Shown here: piece by piece, positions 54,292 through 63,284 of the stretch | Layout of the letters: each line of letters starts with the position of its first letter | How positions within the stretch are numbered: the first letter of the stretch is position 1 | Source: Fulvivirgaceae bacterium JP3-4 | GTDB taxonomy: Bacteria > Bacteroidota > Bacteroidia > Cytophagales > Cyclobacteriaceae | Length of the DNA stretch: 64,000 nt | Direction of reading: 5' to 3' | Assembly: GCA_029309925.1 (NCBI GenBank) | Contig: JARKND010000001.1 | Location: 868,001 to 932,000, forward strand | The notes under the pieces: model-generated | What the model saw: the letters and a program-made list of their open reading frames with translations, nothing else | The model's database searches: none | What the model was told of the DNA's origin: nothing | Position numbers and translations under genes: made by a program

Positions 54292-55920
54292 GGCAGTATT
54301 GATTACGTTGACTCCATTGAATCGTGCAGTAGACGAACCGTGGGAAACCGCGCTCGATTGCGAGGGCTGACCCTTGCCATCGAAGAACGATCCGTTCAGA
54401 CGGAAGTCACGCTCATCGCAGACCTGCACGCACGAATTCCAGAATTCCTGGGTATTCGACTGATAAGCCACATCTTTCAGCATCCCAGCGATCTTGCCGT
54501 TTTTGATCTCAAAGAACAGCACGCCTCCGAACTGGAAGTTGTAGCGTTGCTGATCGATAGAGTATGATCCGTCTTTCACGATGTAAACACCTTTCTCAAC
54601 ATTCGAAATCATTTGTTGCGGTGTGAGTTGCTCTTTTCCTGGTGCCAGCGAAACATTCGGCATGCGCTGGAACTGAACGCTACCCCAGTCATCAGCATAG
54701 CAGCATCCATGCGATTCTTTTTCACCGATGATGTGAGCCTGATCGCGAATAGCCTGGTAGTTGACGAGGATACCGTCTTTTACGAGATCCCAGCGTTTTG
54801 TTTTCACGCCTTCATCATCATATCCGACTGCGCCAAGTGACCCCGGCTGGATCTTATCGGCAAACAATGTTACCTGCTTGCTGCCGTAGTTGAAATTCTT
54901 CGTCTTCCACTTGTCAAGCGTAGCGAAACTTGTTCCTGCGAAGTTGGCCTCATAGCCGAGTACGCGATCGAGTTCCAACGGGTGGCCTACTGACTCGTGG
55001 ATCGTCAGCCACAAGTGAGATGGCTCGAGCACGAGATCATATTTGCCAGGCTCCACAGACTTTGCCGCAATGATCTGCTTTGCCTGTTCAGCGGCCATGG
55101 CTGCATCCTCGACAACATCGTATGAATTGTTGTACAGAATGATGTCGCCTGGCGCCTGAATTTTATCCTTCGGATTTCCATCAAGGTATTCGTAACCCAT
55201 CCCAACAGGCGCACTGAAAGATGCACGCTGCTTGAACTGCCCGGAAGTTTTATCCACTACCGTAACGGTGAAGAACGGCCATGTGCGGTGAACATCCTGA
55301 TCAATGTACGAGCCCTCCGTGGAAGCAAAATATTTTTGTTCATTGACGAGGAACAGAATGTTGTTGATGAAGCTTGCTCCTTTTTCCATGGCTTTAGCGT
55401 TTGCCTTTAATAGCAGATCCGCCTTGTCGCCAATCGGAACTTCAAATGCATTCTTTACAATAGGAGTCTTGTAAGTCTGGTCTCCATATCCCTGCACCGG
55501 CACGAGCTTCACGGGCTCTTTCTGAACCTTGGCGTTTGCCTTTGCAATTTCTACTGCTTTTTTCGTTGCCTTGTCAATTCCCTCTTTGGTTACATCGTTC
55601 GTTGACGCAAAGCCCCACGTCCCGTTGGCAATGACGCGAACACCGCAGCCGAACGATTCCGTATTTACTACGTTTTGAACTTTGTTTTCGCGTGTAACGA
55701 TAAATTGATTGAGGTAACGGCCAATGCGGATGTCAGCGTATGTTGCTCCGTTTGATTTCGCTGTGTTCAAAGCGACATCTGCGAGCTGCTTTTTCTGCTT
55801 TACATCGATCACCTGATCAAGCAGTCGCGCAGGGTCAACATTTTTTGCAAAGGGGGAAATCGGCAGCATCATTGCACCGGCCCCCATCCCCGCAAGTTGT
55901 ATAAAATCCCTTCGTTTCAT
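54280..55920 (-). CDS. tldD: TldD-family metallopeptidase with Tat-like signal (copy 1)
   Basis: The 546-residue protein has the TldD zinc motif HESVGH at residues 308-313, with GVRVIANGTWGFAST and YEANFAGTSFAT as family landmarks. It starts MKRRDFIQLAGMGAGAMM, a twin-arginine-type signal, so this copy may be exported. E. coli TldD is cytoplasmic. It is followed by tldE and preceded by a close paralogue after 18 bases. Confidence 0.9.
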   Translation of the reverse strand: MKRRDFIQLAGMGAGAMMLPISPFAKNVDPARLLDQVIDVKQKKQLADVALNTAKSNGATYADIRIGRYLNQFIVTRENKVQNVVNTESFGCGVRVIANGTWGFASTNDVTKEGIDKATKKAVEIAKANAKVQKEPVKLVPVQGYGDQTYKTPIVKNAFEVPIGDKADLLLKANAKAMEKGASFINNILFLVNEQKYFASTEGSYIDQDVHRTWPFFTVTVVDKTSGQFKQRASFSAPVGMGYEYLDGNPKDKIQAPGDIILYNNSYDVVEDAAMAAEQAKQIIAAKSVEPGKYDLVLEPSHLWLTIHESVGHPLELDRVLGYEANFAGTSFATLDKWKTKNFNYGSKQVTLFADKIQPGSLGAVGYDDEGVKTKRWDLVKDGILVNYQAIRDQAHIIGEKESHGCCYADDWGSVQFQRMPNVSLAPGKEQLTPQQMISNVEKGVYIVKDGSYSIDQQRYNFQFGGVLFFEIKNGKIAGMLKDVAYQSNTQEFWNSCVQVCDERDFRLNGSFFDGKGQPSQSSAVSHGSSTARFNGVNVINTARTI

Positions 55921-55938
55921 AATTGGGTTGTTTGCTAT

Positions 55939-57615
55939 TTAAATGGTCCTGCCAGTATTGATGACGTTGATGCCGTTGAATCGGGCGGTAGAACTTCCGT
56001 GGGATACTGCGCTCACCTGTGACGGCTGTCCCTTTCCATCGAAGAATGAACCAAATAGTCGATAGTCACTTTCATCGCAGATCTTCGTGCAGCTGTTCCA
56101 GAACTCCTGCGTGTTTGACTGGTAGGCAACATCGTTCAGCATGCCTGCGATTTGGCCGTTCCTGATTTCATAGAAAACTGTCCCGCCAAACTGGAAGTTG
56201 TAACGTTGCTGGTCGATAGAGTAGGAGCCACGGCCCGCGATGTAGATTCCCTTCTCGACATCTTTGATCATCTGGTCGATACTGTATTTGTCTTTACCCG
56301 GAGCAAGCGAGACGTTCGGCATTCGCTGGAACTGAACATCGCTCCAGCTCTGGGCATAACAGCAGCCATGTGATTCGTTCTGCCCTAGAATGTGAACCTG
56401 ATCGCGGATAGCCTGGTAGTTAACAAGAACACCATCTTTAATGAGATCCCAGCGTTTTGAAGCAACGCCCTCGTCATCATAGCCAACCGCGCCAAGCGAC
56501 CCCGGCTGAGTTTTATCAGCGAAGATGGTCACATGAGGACTACCGTACTTGAAGTTGCCGGCTTTCCACTTATCGAGTGTCGCGAAGCTTGTGCCCGCAT
56601 AGTTAGCTTCGTAGCCGAGAACACGGTCGAGTTCCAACGGATGGCCTACCGACTCGTGGATCGTCAGGCCAAGGTGATTCGGTTCAAGAACAAGGTCATA
56701 TTTTCCAGGCTCAACAGATTTGGCGGTCAGCATCTCTTTTGCCTGTTGCGCTCCAACCTTTGCATCCTCTATGATATCGTAACTGTTTTTGTACAGGATA
56801 ATTCCGTTCGGACCTTTCAGCTTATCGGCCTCTTTCGGCATCATGTATTCATAACCCATTCCCATAGGCGCACTCAACGCCTGGCGGGTTTTGAACTTTC
56901 CTGCAGCCTTGTCAACGGCAGTGACATTGAATGTGGGCCATATGCGATGAATATCCTGATCGATATAAGAGCCTTCGCTCGATGCGAAATATTTTTGCTC
57001 GTTCACCATGAACAGGTTTGAATTTGCAAACGCAGCACCATTCTGCATCGCAGCGCTGTTCGCGCTCAGCAGTAATTCTACTTTTTCAGAAACAGGAACT
57101 TCAAAGGCATTTCGCTGGATCGGAGTTTTCCAGGTGATTTCGCCATGTCCTTTTTCAGGCGCCAGCTTTACGGGTTCTTTCTGGAACTTTGAATTTGCTT
57201 TTGCGATGGCAACCGCTCTTTCAGTGGCTTTCTTCACGCCATCATTTGTTACATCATTCGTTGCGGCAAATCCCCAGGTGCCGTTGGCAATCACGCGCAC
57301 CCCTACACCAAATGACTCAGTGTTGACGGTATTCTGCACTTTGTTTTCACGCGTGGTAAGAAACTGATTGAGATATCTTCCGATGCGCACATCCGTGTAA
57401 GTTGCGCCAAGCGATCTCGCAGTGTTCAATGCAACATCTGCAAGAACTTTCTTTTGTTTAACATCTATCGGTGAGTCAAGGAGATATTCAACAGGAACAT
57501 TTTTGCTGAATGCGGGCAATGGCAGCACGAGTCCGCCCAGCGCCAATCCCGAAAGGGACACAAAATCTCGTCTCTTCAAAGTGGTAAGATTTAAGGTTTG
57601 AACAATAGCGGGCAT
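55939..57615 (-). CDS. tldD: TldD-family metallopeptidase with Tat-like signal (copy 2)
   Basis: This is a close paralogue of the downstream copy, with HESVGH at residues 320-325. The ATG at 57615 adds 12 residues before LKRRDFVSLSGLALGG; a TTG at 57579 would give 546 residues, exactly the length of copy 1, with the zinc site at the same position (308). The upstream 12 codons fall in a repeat-like stretch, so the TTG is a real alternative. Both copies keep the zinc motif and twin-arginine signal. Confidence 0.9.
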   Translation of the reverse strand: MPAIVQTLNLTTLKRRDFVSLSGLALGGLVLPLPAFSKNVPVEYLLDSPIDVKQKKVLADVALNTARSLGATYTDVRIGRYLNQFLTTRENKVQNTVNTESFGVGVRVIANGTWGFAATNDVTNDGVKKATERAVAIAKANSKFQKEPVKLAPEKGHGEITWKTPIQRNAFEVPVSEKVELLLSANSAAMQNGAAFANSNLFMVNEQKYFASSEGSYIDQDIHRIWPTFNVTAVDKAAGKFKTRQALSAPMGMGYEYMMPKEADKLKGPNGIILYKNSYDIIEDAKVGAQQAKEMLTAKSVEPGKYDLVLEPNHLGLTIHESVGHPLELDRVLGYEANYAGTSFATLDKWKAGNFKYGSPHVTIFADKTQPGSLGAVGYDDEGVASKRWDLIKDGVLVNYQAIRDQVHILGQNESHGCCYAQSWSDVQFQRMPNVSLAPGKDKYSIDQMIKDVEKGIYIAGRGSYSIDQQRYNFQFGGTVFYEIRNGQIAGMLNDVAYQSNTQEFWNSCTKICDESDYRLFGSFFDGKGQPSQVSAVSHGSSTARFNGINVINTGRTI

Positions 57616-57796
57616 AAACGCCAGCCTTCATCTTTAAAGATATTCAAAAGCCCTTCGAACCGTCAGAAAATAGTATCCTCTGCTATTAGTTTATATGAGT
57701 GGCAATTGAACCGATAGATTTTGTCCTTATCTCCCCCAAATCCAGTTGCAACGGAATAACTACTGGTTAACCGGGTATATATGCTTAAAAACAAAA

Positions 57797-57822
57797 AAAG
57801 GCACTTTTGAAAAAGTGCCTTT
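57797..57822 (-). terminator. Intrinsic terminator of accC
   Basis: AAAGGCACTTTT (57797-57808) pairs with AAAAGTGCCTTT (57811-57822). On the minus strand the stem is followed by a T run. It closes the operon that ends with accC. Confidence 0.9.
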
Positions 57823-57843
57823 GTTATTGATGCAACCGTTGCG

Positions 57844-59196
57844 CTATTTGTTCAACGTTGAAAAATCAAATGACGTTTCCAGGAACTTTGTGGTAAACTT
57901 TCCCGAGCGGAAAGTCGGATTATCCATCAAAGCAATGTGGAATGGGATTGTAGTCTTCACACCTTCAATTACGAACTCCTGAAGGGCGCGTTTCATGCGC
58001 GTGATCACTTCTTCCCGCGACTGACCACTTACTATCAGTTTGGCGATCATCGAGTCATAGTTCGGAGGAATGGTGTAACCGGCATACACGTGGCTGTCAA
58101 TTCTAACACCATGGCCACCCGGCATATGAAGGTTGGTAATTTTTCCAGGAGATGGACGGAAGCCGTTGGCAGGATCTTCTGCATTGATACGGCACTCCAT
58201 TGCAAATAGATTGGGAAAATAGTTCGTGCCTGAGATCGGAACACCGGCAGCGACCTTGATCTGCTCTTTGATAAGATCATAATCCGTCACTTCTTCAGTG
58301 ATTGGGTGCTCTACCTGGATACGCGTGTTCATTTCCATAAAGTAGAACTGTCCATGCTTATCGACAAGAAACTCGATCGTACCTGCGCCTTCATAGTTGA
58401 TAGCCATTGCACCCTTGATCGCAGCTTCTCCCATCTTTTCACGGAGTTCCTGGCTGATGATCGGAGATGGAGTCTCTTCCACAAGTTTCTGATGTCTTCT
58501 CTGGATCGAGCAATCGCGCTCAGACAAGTGACAAACTTTTCCGTACTGATCACCGACTACCTGTATTTCAATATGGCGAGGCTCTTCAACAAATTTTTCG
58601 AGGTAAAGTCCATCGTTCCCGAAGGCAGCACCAGCTTCACGTTTAGCATCATCCCAGGCTTTTTTAAATTCGCCTTCTTCGTTGATGATGCGCATACCTT
58701 TTCCACCACCGCCTGCGGTTGCTTTCACAATCACGGGATAACCGATTTTCTTGGCAAGTTTCATTCCTTCTTCAATAGAAGAAAGCAAGCCATCTGATCC
58801 AGGAATTGTTGGGACACCAGCCTTCTTCATGGTATCCTTTGCGGTGGACTTGTCACCCATCGATTGGATCATTGCAGGAGTAGGGCCAATGAACTTAATC
58901 CCGTATTCATGACAGATTGCAGAGAACTCAGCACGTTCGGACAAGAATCCATACCCAGGATGGATCGCGTCAGCATTGGTGATTTCTGCAGCTGAAATAA
59001 TGCGGGGAATGTTGAGGTAAGAATCTTTGCTTGGCGCATCACCGATACACACCGCTTCGTCAGCGAAGCGCACGTGAAGACTTTCACGATCGGCTGTAGA
59101 GTAAACTGCTACAGTTTTGATGTCCATCTCGCGGCAGGTACGAATGATACGTAACGCAATCTCACCGCGGTTTGCAATTAATATTTTTTTAAACAT
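57844..59196 (-). CDS. accC: Biotin carboxylase of acetyl-CoA carboxylase
   Basis: AccC carboxylates the biotin of BCCP using ATP and bicarbonate. From the ATG at 59196 ([18 protein letters not shown]) it has 450 residues. The ATP-grasp glycine loop is [11 protein letters not shown], and [27 protein letters not shown] and [19 protein letters not shown] are present. A longer frame to 59235 runs into a repeat and is not used. It is the last gene of the operon, with accB 150 bases upstream and a repeat element between. Confidence 0.95.
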   Translation of the reverse strand: MFKKILIANRGEIALRIIRTCREMDIKTVAVYSTADRESLHVRFADEAVCIGDAPSKDSYLNIPRIISAAEITNADAIHPGYGFLSERAEFSAICHEYGIKFIGPTPAMIQSMGDKSTAKDTMKKAGVPTIPGSDGLLSSIEEGMKLAKKIGYPVIVKATAGGGGKGMRIINEEGEFKKAWDDAKREAGAAFGNDGLYLEKFVEEPRHIEIQVVGDQYGKVCHLSERDCSIQRRHQKLVEETPSPIISQELREKMGEAAIKGAMAINYEGAGTIEFLVDKHGQFYFMEMNTRIQVEHPITEEVTDYDLIKEQIKVAAGVPISGTNYFPNLFAMECRINAEDPANGFRPSPGKITNLHMPGGHGVRIDSHVYAGYTIPPNYDSMIAKLIVSGQSREEVITRMKRALQEFVIEGVKTTIPFHIALMDNPTFRSGKFTTKFLETSFDFSTLNK

Positions 59197-59210
59197 GACG
59201 TTATTAAATT

Positions 59211-59346
59211 CCAATGACCAATAACCAAATCTCAAATCAAAGGCAGCGGCCTATTGGGTTTTGTTTTCAGGTTCAATTTTTACACGAAACTTCAATTTTA
59301 AACCAACTCCATTTGGAATTTGGTTATTGGAGCCTGGTTATTCTGA
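59211..59346. repeat. Inverted repeat of 7-base units between accB and accC
   Basis: The left arm has CCAATGA, CCAATAA, CCAAATC, TCAAATC (59211-59238). The right arm has TTTGGAA, TTTGGTT, ATTGGAG, CCTGGTT, ATTCTGA (59312-59346), close to the reverse complement of the left. About 73 bases lie between. The element ends at the base before the accB stop codon. Confidence 0.85.
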
Positions 59347-59925
59347 CTAGTCGGGTTCCACAACGAACAACACCTGATCGTATTCAACTGGTGAAGAGTT
59401 CTCTGCCATTACTTTCACGATTGTACCGGAGACCTCTGATTCAATTTCGTTGAACAGTTTCATCGCTTCGATGATACATACAGTCTGGCCTTTTGAAACC
59501 TTGTCTCCAACGGAAACGAATGGTGCAGCTTCCGGTCCTGATGAGCGGTAGAATGTTCCGATCATTGGTGACTTGATGTCAACCGTTTTCTTACCTGACG
59601 CAGACGCGGCCGCACTGGCCTCAGCTCTTGGCGCGGCTTGCGCTTGTGGAGCTTGTTGCTGTACAGGAGCAGACACTTGCGCAGCCATTGGTGCAACAAC
59701 AGGTGTAGATTTGAAAACTTTTTGATCTGGTTCACGCTTTACGTGAAGTTTCAATTGCTGTGTTTCGATATTTACTTCATTCAAGCCTGTCTTGGAAATA
59801 AAATCGATAAGATCTCTGATTTCAGATGTTTTCATTTCGGGTTGGGTTGACGATGCAGATCCGGAAAATGATTTAGCGGACGTTTCCTTTTTCGCTGTTG
59901 GTTTTGACGTACGTGCTTTGCTCAT
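59347..59925 (-). CDS. accB: Biotin carboxyl carrier protein of acetyl-CoA carboxylase
   Basis: AccB carries the biotin that shuttles CO2. The C-terminal 80 residues are the biotinyl domain, with the modified Lys at K156 in [16 protein letters not shown] flexible Ala/Pro/Gln-rich linker (about 75-112) precedes it. The 192 residues include an N-terminal Lys/Ser/Thr-rich extension of 30; a second ATG ([17 protein letters not shown]) would give the usual 162. Only 5 bases separate it from efp. Confidence 0.94.
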   Translation of the reverse strand: MSKARTSKPTAKKETSAKSFSGSASSTQPEMKTSEIRDLIDFISKTGLNEVNIETQQLKLHVKREPDQKVFKSTPVVAPMAAQVSAPVQQQAPQAQAAPRAEASAAASASGKKTVDIKSPMIGTFYRSSGPEAAPFVSVGDKVSKGQTVCIIEAMKLFNEIESEVSGTIVKVMAENSSPVEYDQVLFVVEPD

Positions 59926-59930
59926 AAATA

Positions 59931-60494
59931 TTATTTTACACGCTCGATATATTCTCCCGTGCGGGTGTCAATTTTAACTTTCTCGCCAGTGTTGATGAAC
60001 AATGGTACGCGTACTTCCGCACCGTTTTCCAATGTTGCTGGCTTCAGTGTTCTGGTGGCAGTATCGCCTGCAAGACCAGGCTCTGTGTAGGTTATTTCCA
60101 TGACCACGTGAGCAGGTGCTTCTGCAGTGATCGGGTTTGTTCCATTCTCAAATGCAATCAGAAGTGTAACGCCTTCTTTTACATAAGCTGCCGAAAATCC
60201 AAGCAACGCTTTGTCGAGATAGATCTGATCGAACGTTTCGTTGTCCATACAAACGAGGCTATCACCATCGGAGTACAGGTATTGCATTTCTTTAGTTTCT
60301 ACGCGAAGGATCTCCACTTCATCGCCAGGACGGAAACGGTTTTCTGCAACTTTTCCATTGCGAACGTTCCTCATTTTGATCTGATAGAATGCGCGAAGGT
60401 TTCCAGGTGTTCTGTGCAGAAGTTCTTCAACCTGCACAACTTCACCGTTGTAGCGCATGTAATTTCCTTTACTGAGATCCGATACGGTTGCCAT
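59931..60494 (-). CDS. efp: Translation elongation factor P
   Basis: EF-P rescues ribosomes stalled at proline runs. The 187 residues show the three-domain pattern, from [21 protein letters not shown] to [18 protein letters not shown]. The tip loop reads RTPGNLRAF, so the position that is modified Lys34 in E. coli is Asn32 here, and no lysine is in the loop. It therefore probably works unmodified or by another modification. It lies directly upstream of accB. Confidence 0.95.
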   Translation of the reverse strand: MATVSDLSKGNYMRYNGEVVQVEELLHRTPGNLRAFYQIKMRNVRNGKVAENRFRPGDEVEILRVETKEMQYLYSDGDSLVCMDNETFDQIYLDKALLGFSAAYVKEGVTLLIAFENGTNPITAEAPAHVVMEITYTEPGLAGDTATRTLKPATLENGAEVRVPLFINTGEKVKIDTRTGEYIERVK

Positions 60495-60611
60495 AAAATT
60501 TTAAAAACGACTTTAAGTTACAAATACCTCAATTAAATACAAGTTGTAATGGATGGAAGCGCTCGGGTTGAACATTGGTTTAACTTTTCAGATGAAGTCA
60601 TTGAATAAATT

Positions 60612-60709
60612 CCAATAATCAATAACCAAATCTCAAAACCGTTGCGATCACTAATTCACTAATTCCTAGTGCCTACTTCCTAATAACCATTGACTAGTTA
60701 CTATTATAT
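60612..60709. repeat. Fourteen in-phase 7-base units reaching into fabH
   Basis: From 60612 the sequence stays in 7-base phase: CCAATAA, TCAATAA, CCAAATC, TCAAAAC, two poor units, ATTCACT, AATTCCT, AGTGCCT, ACTTCCT, AATAACC, ATTGACT, AGTTACT, ATTATAT. The last three overlap the fabH stop and final codons (60694 onward). It shares units with 59211 and, at its right end, with 7540-7560. Confidence 0.85.
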
Positions 60710-61692
60710 GCCCACTTGACATATACTGCTCCCCATGTGAATCCGCCGCCAAAGGCTGCCATGATGATGTTGTCGCCCTTCTTCAGTTTCTTTTCATAAT
60801 CCCAGAGCAGCAGCGGAATCGTGCCGGCAGTTGTGTTGCCGTAGCGCTCGATATTCATCATCACCTTATTTTCACCAATGCCCACGCGATTCGCGGTTGC
60901 ATCAATAATTCTTTTGTTCGCCTGGTGGGGTGCAAGCCACGAAATGGTATCAGCCGTGAGGTTGTTGCGCTCTGCGATCTGGGCAGAAACATCCGCCATG
61001 TTTGTGACGGCAAACTTAAACACCGCTGAGCCTTCCTGATATACAAAGTGCTGGCGCGCATTCACCGTCTCCAGGGATGCAGGTCTTCTGCTTCCACCGG
61101 CTTTCATGTGGAGGTAAGATTCTCCAGAGCCATCGCTCTTTAGAATAGAGTCCATCACCCCAACATCTTCTGTTGTCGGTTCAAGCAAAACTGCTCCTGC
61201 GCCATCGCCAAAAATGATACAGGTTGTGCGGTCTGTGTAATCGAGGATCGCTGACATTTTATCGCCACCGATCACGATAACTTTTTTATACATACCCGAC
61301 TCAATGAAACTTGCTCCTGTTGTTAATCCGAAAAGAAATCCTGAGCAGGCTGCGCCCATGTCGTAACTCCACGCGTTTGTGGCGCCAACGGCAGTGGCTA
61401 CAATGTTTGCCGTTGCCGGGAAAGTCATATCTGCAGTAACCGTGGCGAAGATGATCAGGTCAATCTCCTTCGGGTCGACTTTTGTTTTTGCCAGAAGATC
61501 CTTAACAGCATTGATTCCGAGAACTGATACGCCCAGATTGTCTCCCTTTAAAATCCTTCTCTCCTTTATCCCCGTGCGGGTGGTTATCCATTCGTCTGTC
61601 GTTTCTACCATTGTTTCGAGTTCTTTGTTGGTAAGCACGTAGTCCGGTACATAACCTCCAACGCCCGTAATGGCAGCTCTTACTTTTTTCAT
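60694..61692 (-). CDS. fabH: 3-oxoacyl-ACP synthase III
   Basis: FabH starts fatty acid synthesis by joining acetyl-CoA and malonyl-ACP. The 332 residues carry the catalytic Cys C116 ([11 protein letters not shown]), His in APHQANKRI and Asn in [12 protein letters not shown]. The protein ends [16 protein letters not shown] plus NSN; those last codons and the stop lie in a 7-base repeat array. The order rpmF-fabH-efp-accB-accC is typical of Bacteroidota. plsX, often between rpmF and fabH elsewhere, is absent. Confidence 0.95.
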   Translation of the reverse strand: MKKVRAAITGVGGYVPDYVLTNKELETMVETTDEWITTRTGIKERRILKGDNLGVSVLGINAVKDLLAKTKVDPKEIDLIIFATVTADMTFPATANIVATAVGATNAWSYDMGAACSGFLFGLTTGASFIESGMYKKVIVIGGDKMSAILDYTDRTTCIIFGDGAGAVLLEPTTEDVGVMDSILKSDGSGESYLHMKAGGSRRPASLETVNARQHFVYQEGSAVFKFAVTNMADVSAQIAERNNLTADTISWLAPHQANKRIIDATANRVGIGENKVMMNIERYGNTTAGTIPLLLWDYEKKLKKGDNIIMAAFGGGFTWGAVYVKWAYNSN

Positions 61693-61750
61693 AGTTTATT
61701 TTCTTCGGTCTTGATCGGCAGTTTGCTTGCAGATCATATAAATGAAAAAT

Positions 61751-61774
61751 GCCCGGATTCACCCGAGCAATTTT
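61751..61774. terminator. Weak hairpin between rpmF and fabH
   Basis: GCCCGG (61751-61756) pairs with CCGAGC (61763-61768, with one G-U pair), with T and A runs on both sides. On the minus strand it could attenuate transcription between rpmF and fabH. Confidence 0.5.
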
Positions 61775-61866
61775 TTATATCTCAGCTAACTAAACCACGG
61801 CAGGATTTTTCCCGCTGCAGGGTTTAGCAGAACACACATGTTTGGTGGATGTGTGGCGGCAATGCA

Positions 61867-62058
61867 TTATGCAAGTACTTCTTTTTCCATCACCACTTTA
61901 CCCTTGAAGTAAAGTTTACCCTCGTGCCAGTATGCACGGTGTGGAAGGTGATGTTCACCCGTTGTAGCATCAACCGCTAGTTCTTTAGCAAATGCTTTAT
62001 AGTGTGTTCTTCTCTTATCCCTTCGGGTTTTCGAGGTTTTTCGTTTCGGATTTGGCAT
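61867..62058 (-). CDS. rpmF: Ribosomal protein bL32
   Basis: The 63-residue product begins [21 protein letters not shown], the bL32 signature. The zinc ribbon normally formed by two Cys pairs in the second half is missing; the segment reads [19 protein letters not shown] with no Cys, so it is the zinc-free form. It lies 12 bases downstream of the DUF177 gene, the usual pairing. Confidence 0.94.
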   Translation of the reverse strand: MPNPKRKTSKTRRDKRRTHYKAFAKELAVDATTGEHHLPHRAYWHEGKLYFKGKVVMEKEVLA

Positions 62059-62070
62059 ATCAACAACAGT

Positions 62071-62592
62071 TTATTTTAACTTCTTCAATTGCTCCCAGCG
62101 TGGGTCAATATCCTGCTCACCTTCGTCACCGGAGTCGCTTCCGGAACTATAGATGATCTTTCCCTCAGCTTCTTCATCGAGCTCAAGCTCGCCTTCGTAG
62201 CGCGGATGAAGCTTTTTCATCGGGATCGCAAGCGCAATGAACTCATACATATATTGTCCGAGTTCAAGGTGATCTGAGTCGCGGTGAATCATGATAATTT
62301 CATCACTCAACTCCTCGTTCGCATCGCCATATTTGAAGATGACTTTCTTATCAATCTTCAGCGGATGCTGAAACGGGTCCAGACTGCGGTCGCAGATCAG
62401 CTTTACCTTGCCACTTATTTCAAACCGGGCTTCGATCATGGTTTCGTGCTTGTCAAGCGTAACCACTGCCTTTAAATCACCTTCGGAAACAATTCCGTCT
62501 CCGTAATGCCTGAAGAACTCATCACCGATATGAAAGTCATATTGATGCTGCTTATTGCTCAGGCCAATGATATTGATCTTAAAATCCTTCAT
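62071..62592 (-). CDS. DUF177 (YceD-like) protein
   Basis: The 173-residue protein matches DUF177: FKINIIGLSNKQHQYDFHIGDEFF, a central VKLICDRSLDPFQHPL, and the acidic end (DEEAEGKIIYSSGSDSGDEGEQDIDPRWEQLKKLK). YceD is linked to 23S rRNA maturation in plants and bacteria and is almost always next to rpmF, as here. Confidence 0.9.
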   Translation of the reverse strand: MKDFKINIIGLSNKQHQYDFHIGDEFFRHYGDGIVSEGDLKAVVTLDKHETMIEARFEISGKVKLICDRSLDPFQHPLKIDKKVIFKYGDANEELSDEIIMIHRDSDHLELGQYMYEFIALAIPMKKLHPRYEGELELDEEAEGKIIYSSGSDSGDEGEQDIDPRWEQLKKLK

Positions 62593-62729
62593 TCCAACTC
62601 AACACCAGGCTTTAAAAAATAAGTCGGCAAATTTAGAAAAATTGGTTGGAAACCGCAAAAGAATTCAAAAAATGAGGGTTTGAGCGTTAAAAAGCCGGAT
62701 TCCGGGAGTGTAGACGTTCATTTTTATAG

Positions 62730-62804
62730 CCACTAAACTCCAAGACTCAAAGAAACACGAAGAATCTGGCTGAACTTTGTGTGCTGAATCTTATGGCTTT
62801 AAAG
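62730..62804. repeat. Imperfect inverted repeat with 7-base steps
   Basis: The left part CCACTAA, ACTCCAA, GACTCAA (62730-62750) and the right part up to TATGGCTTTAAAG (62774-62804) are partly reverse complementary (AGCCA, TAA, CAAAG blocks). The 7-base phase is weaker here than elsewhere. The gap upstream (62593-62729) holds nothing I recognise. Confidence 0.45.
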
Positions 62805-63194
62805 CTACACGATGAATTCCTTCACCAAATGCTGCTTGAATTCGTCACGCGTTTTTTTACCGTAATTCTCAATGATGAAATCGACCACACCCTTCTTGAA
62901 GCCGAGCTTGATAGCGATGTTCTTGCAGAAAATGATCTCACTCTCAAAGACGTTGTGATCGGCAAATACCAGCTCGATAGTTGATAAAAGGTACTCTAGT
63001 TTCTGCTCGTGCGACAGCGCGCCAAGTGTGTCAATGGGTTCCGGATTTCGAATCAGGTCGTTGACGGAGTCTTCAGGAAAGTTGCGTTCTTTTGCAATCC
63101 TGAATATCATCTCCCGCTCTGCCTTCGCGAAATGTTTATCGGCTTCCGCCAGTTGGATCAGAATATTCAGTTGCTTTTTAGTGACGATATCCAT
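62805..63194 (-). CDS. TerB-like protein
   Basis: The 129-residue all-helical protein has the TerB-like pattern: LIQLAEADKHFAKAEREMIFRIAKERNF at the start and a second repeat TIELVFADHNVFESEIIFCKNIAIKLGF. Acidic residues in both halves can bind metal in TerB relatives. It is a single gene between pdxA and the DUF177 gene, function unknown. Confidence 0.8.
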   Translation of the reverse strand: MDIVTKKQLNILIQLAEADKHFAKAEREMIFRIAKERNFPEDSVNDLIRNPEPIDTLGALSHEQKLEYLLSTIELVFADHNVFESEIIFCKNIAIKLGFKKGVVDFIIENYGKKTRDEFKQHLVKEFIV

Positions 63195-63284
63195 TTAACG
63201 ATAAGCTTGAATCCAAATTTATAAAATAAACCTTTGTTCGCGGCATGCGGCAGTTAAATGGTAGTTTGAAGTACTCAATAAAGG

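Noticed and set aside
57616-57843. Small gene or repeat in the gap between tldD and accC
   Set aside because: Apart from the accC terminator, only a short GGTTAACC palindrome is visible; the one open frame runs into accC on the other strand.
59197-59235. Longer start for accC
   Set aside because: The added codons come from a 7-base array; biotin carboxylases start [14 protein letters not shown].
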